The notes under the pieces were generated by a model. It saw nothing but the letters and a program-made list of their open reading frames with translations. It made no database searches and was not told the DNA's origin. This document shows, piece by piece, positions 12,870-24,740 of a DNA stretch of 64,000 bases. The translations under genes were made by a program, and so were the position numbers. Position 1 is the stretch's first letter. Each line of letters begins with the position of its first letter. Source of the stretch: Datura wrightii (taxonomy: Eukaryota > Streptophyta > Magnoliopsida > Solanales > Solanaceae); NCBI GenBank assembly GCA_035772735.1, contig JASDFA010000001.1:78704001-78768000 (forward strand), read 5' to 3'.

Positions 12870-13173
12870 TGAAGTTGCCCTCAGAATTATCCTATGTTCA
12901 TCTTGTTATTCATGTATCACTCTTAAAAAAGTGTTTGGGGGATACAGATCTAGTTGTTCCGGTGGACAGTGTCAGTGTGAAAGACAGCCTCAGTTATGAG
13001 GAGGTTGCGATGGAAATACTGGATCGTCAGGTTTGAAGGCTAAGAAACAAGGAAGTAGCTTCAGTTAAAGTTTTATGGAGGAATCAACATGTTGAGGGAG
13101 CTACATGGGAAGCTGAAGCAGATAAGATGGCTAGATACCAGCATTTATTCCTAACCGGCTTAGCTCCAACTTG
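12870..13173 (+). pseudogene. Element 0 chromodomain and pol terminus (broken)
   Basis: Open from about 12870 to 13036 (LPSELSYVHLVIHVSLLKKCLGD and DSVSVKDSLSYEEVAMEILDRQV), then a stop, then RLRNKEVASVKVLWRNQHVEGATWE-like sequence ending with a stop at about 13173. This chromodomain tail assigns element 0 to the same chromovirus lineage as I and II. Confidence 0.72.
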
Positions 13174-13419
13174 AGGTATCAGTTTTTTCCCTAAAACTCT
13201 ATTCAGTTTCTTGTTTAGTTCATGTTCCCCAGTTTCTTTCACGTATATGGATGTATGTATGATTCATGAATTTAGTTCAGACATGAAGTTTAAATCGGAG
13301 TTAGTCATTCCATCATTTTTCAGCTTGTATGATCAGTATTTGAGCATGATGATTGTGTTTCTCTATTTTTATGTATGGTTTTCAACATTTGAATACGAAT
13401 TTTCCCAAGGGGGAGATAT

Positions 13420-15682
13420 TTTTATACCCCGGAAGCCCTAAGATCAGACCTGGGAGTTGATATGGAGAAAATAGAATTTTCTGCACCAGGTCATAGAGCG
13501 GGTCATCATGTGACCCATTAGGTTGACCACGAGTCATGAAATGACTCATGGTGAGGGGTGTTGACTTGTCTAGAAAATTCATAGTTGGGGTGACCATGAG
13601 TCGTGGTCAGTCCCACGAGTCGTTAGGTCACCCATTGTCAAGGGAAAATTGGAAGATGAAGGAGGGTGGCTGTGTACCCCACGATTTGGACACCACGAGT
13701 CGTGGTCAGTCACCATGATTCGTTGGGTGAATCGTGGTCAACAGGTTACTAATGATTTAAGGTTTTGGTAGTAGAAGTAATGAGTGGTGACCACGAGTCG
13801 TGGCCACCAGTAATGGGTCATTAGGTCCATCGTGGGGACCCCCCCCAATGAAAAGTGGCAGCGGATTTCACGACAGCAGACGACGACTCGTTCCCCTGGT
13901 AACGACTCGTCCAGTCCTTTGTGGGGACTGGCAGTCAGTTATTTTATGCGAATTTAGTAAGGGCTTATCTGTAATTCCTATGATCCTAAGGCCTAAACTA
14001 CGTCATTTTAAGCTATGTATGATTTTTAAGAGTGGTTAGTTCATTCTAGGCTATTCCTATTCATGCATGTAAGAGTAAAGGTCTAGAGAGGTGGTCAAGT
14101 TCATTTTCCTTCAATTTTTTCTTCAATTCTTCATTGGGAAATCAAGGGAGTAGTGAAATCAGATTCTCTCAGGGATGTAGGGTTATGAATGGGTGAATCT
14201 GTTCACACCCATGCTCAATCCCTCTTTAATTCACGAAAATCTATATGTTGATGCTATGGGGTTTTAACCCAATGCATAAATCTCCTAAGTTTCTACCATG
14301 GGTATGATCTAAGCATGTTCTATTATTGAATTATGATTCTTGGGCAAGTTTTACATTTTTTTCAATTATAATTATGTTTTCAAGCTTTATAAATTATAAT
14401 GCCCATCCATGAGAAGTTCATGATCTTTCCTCTTGAAACTTAGTAGTGTCCTAAGTTTCAAGCATGTTTAAGTATTGGGCAAGCCCATATTTTCAAGTAT
14501 GATGTATGATTTCAAGTTAATTAGCTTACCACATCGTTTGAAAATCAAGACTCCCAATTATGTTCATCCTGTGGTATGGTTTGAGCCAAGGCTCCTCATG
14601 TATGATTCATATTTATATATATTCATGATTATTCAGCTTCATTAATAGAGAATGGTCAGCTTCGTTGAAAAACAATGGAGAGCATATGCATGTTTCTGGG
14701 AGTAGTGTCTAGCACCGAGTAGGCTATAGGTCATTCAACCCTATGCCTCAGAACTACGCGCCAACATAGGTATGATCAGATTATTTTGAGACCTCCTTTG
14801 TGTGTTTTCCCCTACCCCAAGGGGGCCTTCAGCTTGTTATCGATATCATAGTAGCGTCCTTAACCCTGACAAGGCTTTGGATGGCTCTACCAACTTGAGT
14901 GTGACAGTTGGGGCCACATAAGCTCTATCATGGTAATGTCGGTTAAAAGATGAGTCTCCCATTATTCCTCATGATTTCAGTTATGCATGTTTATAATTCA
15001 TGATACATTTATATATATGATCTAAAGCAGGTTTGACCCAATGTACAGTTTTACTTATGATTATCAGATTTCAGCTTTGGGTCATTTGATTCAGTTATGA
15101 TGTTCAGTTATATTCAGATGATGATTTCAGAAAATAGCATGCCAGCCCTACTCTCAGATTCTTATCTTGACGTTGTTTTATATTATGCATGTCTTAAATG
15201 ATTTAACTTACTTAAATGGTTTTACTTACCTTGCAGACTCGGTACATTCCACGTACTGACCACATACTCTATGTTGTATCGTTTATGATGCAGGCTCCGA
15301 TCTTCAGACTCAGCCCCGTCACTAGCTAGCTTTTGGAGTTAGCATACAGTCTCTATTGGTGAGTCCTCATCTGTCGAGGTCCCCTCTTCCATCCAGTTAT
15401 GTTTACGTATTTTTAGTTTCAAACTTAGAGAGTTAGTTGGGGTCTTGTCCCATCAACTCATCAGAAGTAGAGGCTTTTCAGACAATAGAGTATATTTAGC
15501 TTCAGACTTGGGTTGTATATTCAGATTGTTATGTTATGTCTGGATTTATGGCATATTTATTATGTTAAGTCTTTCGCTTTACTTGATTTAGTTAGATGTA
15601 TGTTCATTACATGAGTCGACTTGGAGTCTCTCGGGGCTCCTTGTCTCATGTCTCAATCCGGGCCCATGTTCGAATCGTGACA
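13420..15682 (+). repeat. 3' LTR of element 0
   Basis: About 2.26 kb, after the purine tract CCCAAGGGGGAGATAT. Starts TTTTATACCCC (TG changed to TT) and ends AATCGTGACA. It shares with the LTRs of elements I and II the U3 palindrome cluster (13490-13920) and, further on, the 'GTCTAGCACCGAGTAGGC' segment near 14707-14725. Its 5' partner is outside the window. Confidence 0.8.
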
Positions 15683-17790
15683 TATTACATAATTTAATTA
15701 CTACATATACAAATATCCGCCCTCTCCACTATTGTGTCAATAGTTTCATAGTAGCACCTCAATGAAGTTTTCCCCACTACATGGGATTCATCTAGACATA
15801 AAATTGAGGTTTTTCCCACTACATGTGGTTTTCCTAAACTCAGCTATAATACCCATGCATTTAGATCAATTTAAACATTAGGTTTCGAACATATAAGTCT
15901 AATTTTGTTGCTATGTGATGTACTTTGGGGAAAGGTTGGGGGTTAAAATCATGTGTGGAGCGTCGAACATCAGATGAAAACCCAAAAAAATGGCTTGTCG
16001 TGATGGGCTACACTAAGCAGGCTGTATTGCGGTAGTGCAAGAGGGCAACATATAGGTATACACACACACCACCTTAGGTGTTCTAGATCATTTCATATAT
16101 TTCTAAAATAGTGGGAAACCATTTTCTCTCTAGAAATCTTGGTGTTCTTGCAATTTTAAAGATAATTGAGCAATCCAACCTTCAATCTAAGCCTAGATCA
16201 TTGAATCTACCGACTAGCTCGTGTTCTATTCATTATCTCATTGTGTTGGTGGTTGTTTTGGGTGAAGTTGTCTTGTGATTTATCTTCCTCCTTTATTTCT
16301 AGCTAAGTATTGATTGTATGATATCTTGAATGTCATTTGATTTTCATCTTAGAGTTTCGGAAATTGATTCAATAGATTTCTTATTGAAATCGTGTTTGTA
16401 CATTGTTTATTTATCAGTAGTGTTTAAGTTGTTTCTTGTTGTTGGAAAGCAGCTTTGGGGAAATACCTTGGTGGATCATAGAGTGGATTTCAGCTAAGTT
16501 TCTTATTTTCATCTGTAAGGTATGTTAAGGTTTGTCCATTTTCTTTTTTGGTATATTTTTCATTGAATTCCGACTCATCGTATAATCGTGCTATGTTGTT
16601 GTCCATAGTTCCACTGTTGTACTCTTATTAGCTATGTTGGTTTGATGTATTGTATTAATTTTTGTTATCAATTTTGAAACTTGGGGTTGATTTGGAAATA
16701 AGTGATGGGTGACGTGTCGAAGGATTGTGCGGTACAACTAATCTAGTACTGTGCAGTGTAGTTTGGATGATGGATTTTGTCGTATTGTTATGAACTGTTT
16801 CATATGCATATTCATGTTCATGTGATTTGATGCAATTCATTATTTATATTTCCTTCAAGGCTCTAGTAGTACCCTTGTGTGTATGAAAGTTTTCAGTAGG
16901 GTGATGCCTAGTGCTACGCGAGAATCTAGAAGACCGTGAGAGCTTTCTGGCATAGTTAAGAATATTATTTATTTAGCATATATGGCCATGAGAACTTCTG
17001 ACAAGGATAAGTTATTGTACTATTTGTTTCATCGCACTGCATTCATATTGTTTCATACTCTGCTAGACTATATATTTGGATATTGAAGCTATTTGTGGCT
17101 GAGGTTGTTACCATTATTGTGAGGCCTAAAGTGAGGGAAGGTAAGGTGATATGATTTGATATTGTTGATTTTCTAGTTAGGGTTGATCTATTGGTATCCC
17201 CTCGATTTCCTTTCAGTTGTGTTGTGTTTACCCTTTTTTATGCTTCACACACTCTTTACATTCTTCATGCTGATGCCCCAATTTTGGGGATGCTATATTC
17301 ATGCCTTCAGGTATTGATCGACACGTAGCTTGTTATCCTCATTGCTGAGTGGAGTTCCAACCTATTAGTATGCTTTATGTCATCTAGAGTTACCTATTGT
17401 TTTATTTTGTGTATATACGAATTTGTTGGGTAGGCTTGGGCCCTGTCCCAATCGTATATCTATTATTGAACTCTTAGAGGCTCGTTAACTTATGTTTTAA
17501 GTTGTATTGTTGTTGTAGTCCTTATCAATCCTATTGTATAGTTTTTTTCCATACTTTGTCTTTGTCCACCTACTGTATATATATGTTTGGATTTGTGGAC
17601 CAGCTTCTTCAACTGTGTATACTCTATTGATTAGTTGTTCTTTCTCTTATGGTTATGTATTGTATTATGGTACCAAGCATCGTCAACTCAGGTTTGTTTT
17701 GCTAATTTTTTTGTTGCTTAGCGTAGGGTTCACTTAGTCAAGTGAGACGCTAGGTGTTGTCCGTGCCTCCCTAAATTTTGGGGTGTGACA
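15683..17790 (+). repeat. LTR of a truncated Ty3/gypsy element (element X); start not resolved
   Basis: The 3' boundary is clear: GGGGTGTGACA ends at 17790 and a primer site follows. The left boundary is uncertain; element 0 ends at 15682 and may have inserted inside this LTR, because no TG with matching target duplication is obvious. The content is AT-rich with no coding potential; a short CA run lies near 16060-16074. I see no similarity to the other LTR families in the window beyond the TGACA end. Confidence 0.5.
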
Positions 17791-17794
17791 AACT

Positions 17795-17806
17795 TGGTGT
17801 CAGAGC
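17795..17806 (+). promoter_or_regulatory. Primer binding site of element X
   Basis: TGGTGTCAGAGC, four bases after the LTR end at 17790; one substitution from the initiator tRNA-Met type site in element II (TGGTATCAGAGCC). It fixes the orientation of element X as + strand. Confidence 0.78.
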
Positions 17807-18075
17807 AGGTCATGTCCTAGGAAGTCTTTGAGTCGTTTCTATTAGATTCTTGTTTATTTGTGTGTTGTGCAACATACTTATAAGCAAGAGGCTTCAAGAC
17901 ATCTAGGATTGTTAGATTTCTTTCTGGATAAAAATCATGTGATAAGTCTGATGTCATAGGAGTTGGGTCTATGCTCATGATTGTTGATTTATGCAGAGAA
18001 TGTCAGTGACATGAAGAACTACTTTTGGTCAGTGGCTAAATATGGCTACCAATGAGGGCAGTAATAGAGTACAAC
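17807..18075 (+). other. Leader and first gag codons of element X, truncated
   Basis: Non-coding leader followed near 18000 by an ATG in the position where gag starts in related elements; the frame contains an early stop (ATGTCAGTGACATGA), and sequence of the element stops at 18075 where an inverted LTR begins. Gag identity cannot be shown from so short a piece. Confidence 0.4.
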
Positions 18076-19261
18076 TGTCACGCCCTAAAAACTAATGAAG
18101 CGGGACTAGCACCCAATGACGCACTTTATATAGCACAACTTGCCACAAAATAACTATAAACAAGCAAGGACTAATGAGGTCCGGCATTACAACAAGGAAT
18201 GACAACAACAAAAAATACACGTACTATACCACTAGGACTGCCGACGTCCCACAAAAAAAAAGATGTATGCGAGGGACATTAATGCCTAATACAACGCTAC
18301 AACCCAACAAGCACCGAGCATGCAAGGCATAAAAAGAGTATCAAGAGCAAGACTAGAAAGAAACATAGAAAGCCCAACAAGAGTACTAACCTGATGATAT
18401 CACAAGATCAAGACCTCCAAAGTCAAGTAATATTTATAACATTAAGAATACAAGGTGTAGCCAATCATCAACACATAATCAAACGATATAACGCCGCACC
18501 AACATAGCCTTGCTAGAATACCCGTCACGGCCTTAAAGTCTACCAAGTCACAAGTATGACCCTGTCGGAAACCATCACGGCCCTTATAGGTCTTCACAAG
18601 CCAGGACTCAGTCTAGTCAAAAACCATCACGGACTTAGAGACTATTGCGAGCCCGCCACATCATCACAGAATATGGGAAAACCAGCAACTATAGTAAGTC
18701 ATGAAATCACAAGTACAAATGAGCCACACACACTCAACAAAACAAGGCTAAAAACTTGCTTCTTAGTTCGACTCTGGAATGAGTTTTCAACCCCCAAAGC
18801 ACCCTTTAGGCTTGTAGACCTAAGGCCCTCAAATGAGGAAGCCAAACCACTCAAACCATTCCACCAAACAACAACCAAAAGTATAAGTAAGAGTAGGTGA
18901 CACACGGCTTATACAGCCTACCTCGCAACCAACAATATCCTATGAAACCAATAAAATTCATGCCGACAAAACAATATAAAGGAAACCTTAACATACCTTA
19001 TAATGTCAAGAAAAGTTTAGTCGATATGCACGCTAACAACACGATGAACTACAGCCACAAAACAGCCCACTCAATACCAAATTTGTAGCAATAAGAAATT
19101 AAACAAGAAAACAATACAAAATGAAACTCACCTGACTAGTTTTCCGCAAATTCTACGCTAAAAAACCCAAGCTAACAACCTACCGATACTTACATATCCT
19201 AAATCATGCCAATAAACTACAATTATACAAAGGAAAAGACTTATCAAGAATCCCCTCACGA
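18076..19261 (-). repeat. Partial LTR (element Y), inverted relative to element X
   Basis: On the + strand it begins TGTCACGCCC, the reverse complement of the usual GGGCGTGACA 3' end of Ty3/gypsy LTRs, so the LTR is on the - strand and abuts element X without spacer. It is cut at 19261 by the family 2 element, so its other end would lie beyond 61289. Repeated CATCACGGCC/CATCACGGAC units occur at about 18526-18640. The only open frames (18556-18900, 18897-19088) resemble no known protein and I do not call them. Confidence 0.5.
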
Positions 19262-19266
19262 GACAG

Positions 19267-20372
19267 TGATAACACTCAAATACACTCCTCGTTTAGAGAA
19301 AGTGTAAGCGATCGTTGTATCAAAATAAATATTCCCGATGGATGTCGGGGTCAAATCCCACAAAGACTAGTAAATAATTTGCACAAGAATTTTTTTAGTA
19401 AATTTGAATTAATTCGCACCAATTAAGGAAAATAAAACAATTAAAAAATTGGGAAAAAAAAGAATTAACAATATTGTGGATTTCAAACCAGCTTGCCAAA
19501 ATAGCAAAATAACCAAAATTGATAGACAATAATGAGAGAAGACTAGAGGTATGGTTTAGATTGGGTGCTAATCAAATAAGGATATGCTAGCTCATCATAT
19601 CATTGCGAATAAGTGTAAATAACTTAGGGCAAGATGGCATCCTATGTTTTTCGACCTCATAGATTCCTTTTCCTCAAGTCCTTTCAAACCTCAAGACACA
19701 ATTCAATTAGCCCATAGAGTTTGGGTTAATAGCTGAGCTATTTCTAGCCATCAACTACTAACTAGGACTATGAATATGGATTTTGTCTATTTCTAGCCCA
19801 ACTCCACACAATCACATCCATTCCCACCATCAAATTCTCTCCTAATACTTGAATTCTTCTTTTTCAAACTAAATCAAGTAAGAAAATTAAAGCCACATTT
19901 ACAACTGCTGATCATGAATTATAAATTGGAGAGAACTTGACAGATTTACACTAATTAAGTAATATTAAGATGAATCTAGCAATACCCAATCTAATTAAGC
20001 ACCTATCATCACACACCTCTAGTTGATGAGTTAGCCACTCATGATTAAGAATATAAAGAGTATATTCATCAATAAAATCAATGATTTCAGTAGTAAGAGC
20101 AAGGAAAATCACTCAAAATATGTCTGCAACAATGGTTATACCTTGCTAATGCAAGAAGAAGAAAATAAGAAAAGCAATATTCTACAATCTCCTCCAATGA
20201 AGTTCTTATCTTTCTAAAATAATGAATGTTCAAAAAGCTAAAAAGTATAAAAGTTATGTACAAAGTACTTTCTTCTAGACTATATCAAAAAATAGGGAAA
20301 CTAATCTCCTTTTTTTTCCAATGCTGGACGTAATTTCCCCTATTCAAGCATTTTGTAACTTGCGGGGGCACC
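19267..20372 (-). repeat. Family 2 3' LTR, outer part
   Basis: Begins (+ strand) TGATAACACTC at 19267, followed by an R/U5-like block (AAGTGTAAGCGATCGTTGTATC then GGGTCAAATCCCACAAAGACTAG) of the sort found at the 3' end of Athila/Tat LTRs; family 1 has an analogous CAAGTGCACGTGG...TATCGATCC block. The LTR is interrupted at 20372 by element II and continues at 30129. Total length without the insertion is about 1.55 kb. Rest is AT-rich without genes. Confidence 0.65.
20368..20372. repeat. Target site duplication of element II, left copy
   Basis: GCACC directly before the element II 5' LTR; the right copy at 30124-30128 is GCGCC (4 of 5 match). Confidence 0.7.
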
Positions 20373-22694
20373 TTTAATACTCTGGAAGTTCCTATTACTA
20401 GACCCGGGATTTTAATATGGAAGTTGGCAGAATCTGGGAATTTTCCACAAAACGGGTCACATAACGGATCATTGGTACAACCAACGACCCATGTGAAGCA
20501 TCTGTGGTGAGGTCTGGTTGAGTGGCGTTGGAAGTAATAGGTCATGTAATGACCTATTGTTCGATACCATGAGTCGTTATTCAAAGTCGTGGGAAGATTG
20601 GTCCTTAGCCTAAGAGGAAGTAATGAGTCATGGGACGAGCCGTCGTGAGCTATAATGGATTGTGGTGAGAAACCATGGGAAAGAGTATTCAAAACCTCCA
20701 GTCAAGGTAACGGAAGGAAATCACGACTCATAGGAAGGAAAAATGAGTCGTGGTATGGTTCGTGGGAAGGCTTGGTGCAAGTCGTTAAGGGGGAACAATA
20801 GACGACATAACAGATCATCATCTGAAGCAAAGACTCGTCCTGTCGAGTTGTGGGATTGAATCTGAGAAAGTGAAGTCGGGCAGTGGATGCGACGGATGGA
20901 TACCACGAGTCGTGGTATCCAAGCACGGGCCACTAGGACGGTCGATATCACTGCCAGTGCAGAAATTTCAGGAAATTCATTAAGGGTATTTTTTTCATTC
21001 CTAAGTCCTAGGGTCCTAAACTACACCATTTAAGGCTCGAAATGCAGTATTTTATGACAATAAAACCTATCCTAGGCTCATTCATATCCATGCATGCATA
21101 TTGAAGGGTTTAGGAGGTGATCAAGTAAGAGTTCTTTAAGTTTTCCTTCAATCCTTCATTGGGCTTTCAAGGAAGTGTAAGAATCAACTTTAATTAGGTA
21201 TATAGGGTTATGAACGGGTGAATCTGTTCACACCCATGACCAAACTCTCTCTAAATGATGAATTTCCTATATTGATTCTATGGGGTTTAAACCCGATGCA
21301 TGAAATTTTGAATTCTCTACATGGGTATGATGTAAACAAGTTATTATTATTGAATTATGAATTATGGGCAAGTTTTACATTGTTTTCCATAAAAAATCAT
21401 GTTTCAAGCTTCTAAAATCAAATTGCCCATTTATGAAAAGTTCATGAAAGTTAAGATTTATGATGAATATTCATGTATGATGAAGTGTTGATGATGAAAA
21501 GCATGTTTTCAAGTTACCCATATTTATAATCATGTTTTCAATTGAGTTAATTTTTCAAGCATGTTAAAGTATTGGGCAATGCCCACATCTTCAAGTATGA
21601 TTTATTATTTTATGAATGGATTTCACGATTGATCGATTTATGATATTGGCCGAATTAAAGGCCCTTGATTCATGGCTAATAATGTATGAAAAGGGGATCC
21701 ATAATGTTAAATGTTTATTTAGCCATGAATCTCATGAATGATATTTATGATTTACGCATGAGCCTAATGTGCATGTTTTGGGGAGCAGTGTCTAGCACCG
21801 AGTAGCCCGACATTCAAAGGACTATGTTGGTGTCTCATAACTACATGCCAACGTAGGTTCATAAAGCTACATCACAATGTTAGTGGATCCCCTTTTCCAT
21901 GATATCATATAATGCACGTCTCATGCCTGGCAAGCTTGGACGACTCTGCCTACTTGAGTGAGATAGTTGGGGCATCATGTAAGGCTCTACCATGATGGTG
22001 TTGGTTTTGACGAGTCCTCCCATTGTTCTGCATGTTTTCATGCATTATTATGCTTATGTTATTTTGTCTCAATTGATGATTTATAAAGTTTCTCTAATGA
22101 TTATGATAATGAATGGATTACAAATGATTTGAAAACCTTGAGTCTTATGCTATCGTATGGTGTTTATGTTATGAGATTGTTGTCCCACTCTTATGATCTC
22201 TTATGAGCTTTTATGTATTTTTAAATGTCCTTTTTACTTACCTTATATTCTCGGTACATTCCACGTACTAACCGCATACTCTATGCTGTATCGTTTCATG
22301 ATACATGCTTCGATCGTCAGACCCAACATCGTCACTAGCTCATCTCAGAGATTAGCATCCAGCTCTTTGGAGAGTCCTCATTCTCCGAGGACCGGTTTGA
22401 TATCAGTTATCTTTCATGTTCAGTTTCCTAGACTTGTCGGGTTAGTTGGGGGGTTGTCCCATCAACCCATCAGATATGTTAGAGGCTTTCAAACTATGTG
22501 TAGTATTCAGTTGTTGTGTATGAAGTACGTTTCACGTTCTATGTATGTCATGGTTATGATTTCGCTGTGTATTATGTTGATTACTCTCTTTTATTGATTG
22601 AGTTAGATATACGCTCACGCCATGGGTCGACTTGCAGTCTCTCGGGGCTTCTTGTCCCGTGTTGCGATCCGGGTCTACGTTCGGGTTGTGACAA
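20373..22694 (+). repeat. 5' LTR of element II
   Basis: 2.32 kb. Aligns base for base with the 3' LTR start (TTTAATACTC against TGTAAAACCT), so the terminal TG has mutated to TT. Ends GGGTTGTGACA. The first 500 bases contain many ACGACTCGT / ACGAGTCGT half-palindromes (20450-20950). Confidence 0.85.
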
Positions 22695-22698
22695 AGTT

Positions 22699-22711
22699 GG
22701 TATCAGAGCCA
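22699..22711 (+). promoter_or_regulatory. Primer binding site of element II
   Basis: TGGTATCAGAGCC, four bases after the LTR, the canonical initiator tRNA-Met complementary site of plant chromoviruses. Confidence 0.9.
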
Positions 22712-22903
22712 TAGGTTTGAAGTTTCCTAGGGTGTCTGAAAGCCGCATTAAGTAGAGTCGTTTGTCATGGGTGTGAAGCGTGCCACACTTATGACGAAGT
22801 AGGCTATAAGACGTTTAGGAATGTTCCCTTCTTTTATAATCTATGTCGTGCGATGAAATATCTTTCTATTCTTCTAACTCATGCTATTCGTGATGGCAGA
22901 ATT

Positions 22904-23710
22904 ATGGCTCCCAGTAGAGTAAATGGTAGGAGGAAGGGAAATGGAAATGGCTATAAGGAGGGCAACGAAGACGGGCACCAACAAGCCCCTACAATCCAAG
23001 AGCACCATGCACCAGAGCTGGTTGCCCATGCTGAGTTTTGAGCAGCCATTCAGATGCTCGTGCAGGCCCTGACCGCTCAGGTCAATCAATGAGCAATGGC
23101 GCATGTTCCACAAAATGGAAATGCGCGGTAGCTCAAGTCAGAGATTTCTTGAGAATGAACCCGCCAGAATTCCTCAGGTCAAAAGTAGATGAGGACTTGC
23201 ATGAGTTCATTGATGAGATTTTGAAGATAACCCAAGTCATGGGGGTGAATGGGGTTGATTGTGCTGAGTTGGCCTTATATCAGCTGAAAGGAGTCACACA
23301 CATCTAGTTTCGTCAATGGAAAGATAGTAGGACTGCCGAAGCAAGCCTTGTCACTTGGGAGGAGTTTCATGTTGCGTTCCTAGATTGATTATTCCTTTGT
23401 GAGATGAGGGAGTTGAAGGAAGCCAAGTTCGTGAATCTTAAGTACGGAAGGATGACAATACAAGAGTATGCCCTTGAGTTCACTCGCTTATCAAAGTACG
23501 CCCCAGAGTTAGTGGTTGATCAGAGGGCGCGAGTGAGAAGGTTTGTGCATGGGGTGGCAAGCTACTTGGATAAAGATTGCAGGACCGCTATGCTCCACCA
23601 GGATATGGATTTACCTCGGATAGTCTTGTACGCCCATCAGATGGAGGCGGTACATGAGAGGGAGAGGGAGGCCAAAAGGGCCCAGACAAATAGCTATGGG
23701 TTTACTTAGT
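22904..23710 (+). pseudogene. Element II gag (broken)
   Basis: Start at ATG 22904 (MAPSRVNGRRKGNGNG), in the same place as element I gag. A stop ends the first segment at about 23041. The core segment 23404-23709 encodes LKYGRMTIQEYALEFTRLSKYAPELV, RVRRFVHGVASYLDKDCRTAMLHQDMDLP and an Arg/Glu-rich end, i.e. the capsid-type retrotransposon gag domain. Two frame breaks lie between these parts (about 23041 and 23307-23404). Confidence 0.8.
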
Positions 23711-23844
23711 AGAGATCTAGCGGTGGTCACCGCCCTCAGATTCAGCAGAGGTCACTAGCTCCAGCACCATCATTAGCTAGTGTTCCATATAAACCCAAGG
23801 GTGATCAGAGGAGCAGGGTCTCAGGTTCGAGGGACTAGAGGGGC

Positions 23845-24090
23845 ATGCAGGTAGAGCACACCTTTCTGGCCTGCGGGAAGTGTGGCAAGAGTGATGCCAG
23901 GGAGTGCTTGCTCGGCTCAAATATATGTTATAGGTGCAGTAGATCTGGCCACATGCACCGAGTGTGTCCATTTTCTAGACACGATGGTGATAGAGGTCGT
24001 GCACAAACTACCAGGTCAGCATCAGCTCCAGCACATTCAGCTCCGCAAGGGGCATCCACTAGTGGGGGGTGGCGGACAGCGCCAAAATAG
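23845..24090 (+). pseudogene. Element II nucleocapsid CCHC zinc knuckle
   Basis: Short open segment with CYRCSRSGHMHRVC, a C-x2-C-x4-H-x4-C zinc knuckle that binds RNA in gag proteins, preceded by another Cys pair (CGKCGK). Separated from the gag core by a stop at about 23708 and from the protease by a shift near 24090. Confidence 0.8.
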
Positions 24091-24157
24091 ATTTTATGCC
24101 CTCACCTCAAGTCAGGAGTAGGAGACTTCACCGGATGTGGTTACTGGTATGTTATGA

Positions 24158-24740
24158 GTGTTTCACCTTGATGCTTATGCTTTGTTAGATCTAGGGGCTA
24201 CCTTGTCTTTTGTGACACCTTATATTGCTAGTAGCTTCGGAGTTAGTCCCGAAATTCTGTTAGAACCATTTTTAGTCTCCACTCCCATTGGTGATTCAAT
24301 TGTAGCTAGGCGGGTGTATAAGGGTTGCCCGATGACAATACTGCAGAAAGTCACCTTCGCAGAATTAGTAGAGTTCACCATGACTGACTTTGATGTTATC
24401 CTTGGCATGGATTAGTTGTATGCATGTTATGCTTCTATTAATTGTAGAACCCATGCGGTAGAGTTCCGCTTCCCAGGTAAGCCATTTTTTGAGTGGAAGT
24501 GTAGTACAGTCGTGCCTGTAGGTCGCTTCATTTCCTATCTTAAGGCTAGGAAGATGATTTCCAAAAGTTGTGTGTACCATCTAGTTAGGGTTAAGGATGT
24601 TGAGACCGAGACCCCGCTATCCAGTTAGTTCTGATAGTATGTGAGTATCCAGAAGTGTTACTTGATGATTTACCGAGTGTTCCTCCCAAGAGGGAAATTG
24701 ATTTTGGTATTGACCTTCTTCCTGACACCCAACCTATATC
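24158..24740 (+). pseudogene. Element II protease and linker
   Basis: 24158-24415 encodes the retropepsin-like domain (YALLDLGATLSFVTPYIASSFGV, then TDFDVILGMD). The active-site triplet is DLG, where most families have DSG or DTG. A stop (TAG, Trp position of GMDW) at 24414-24416 breaks the frame; the linker continues to 24630 and again from 24655. Confidence 0.78.

Noticed and set aside
16655..16840. 61-codon - strand frame in the element X LTR
   Set aside because: AT-rich chance frame with no similarity to known proteins.
18556..18900. 114-codon + strand frame in the element Y LTR
   Set aside because: Antisense to an LTR, low complexity, and stop-free by chance; no motif recognised.
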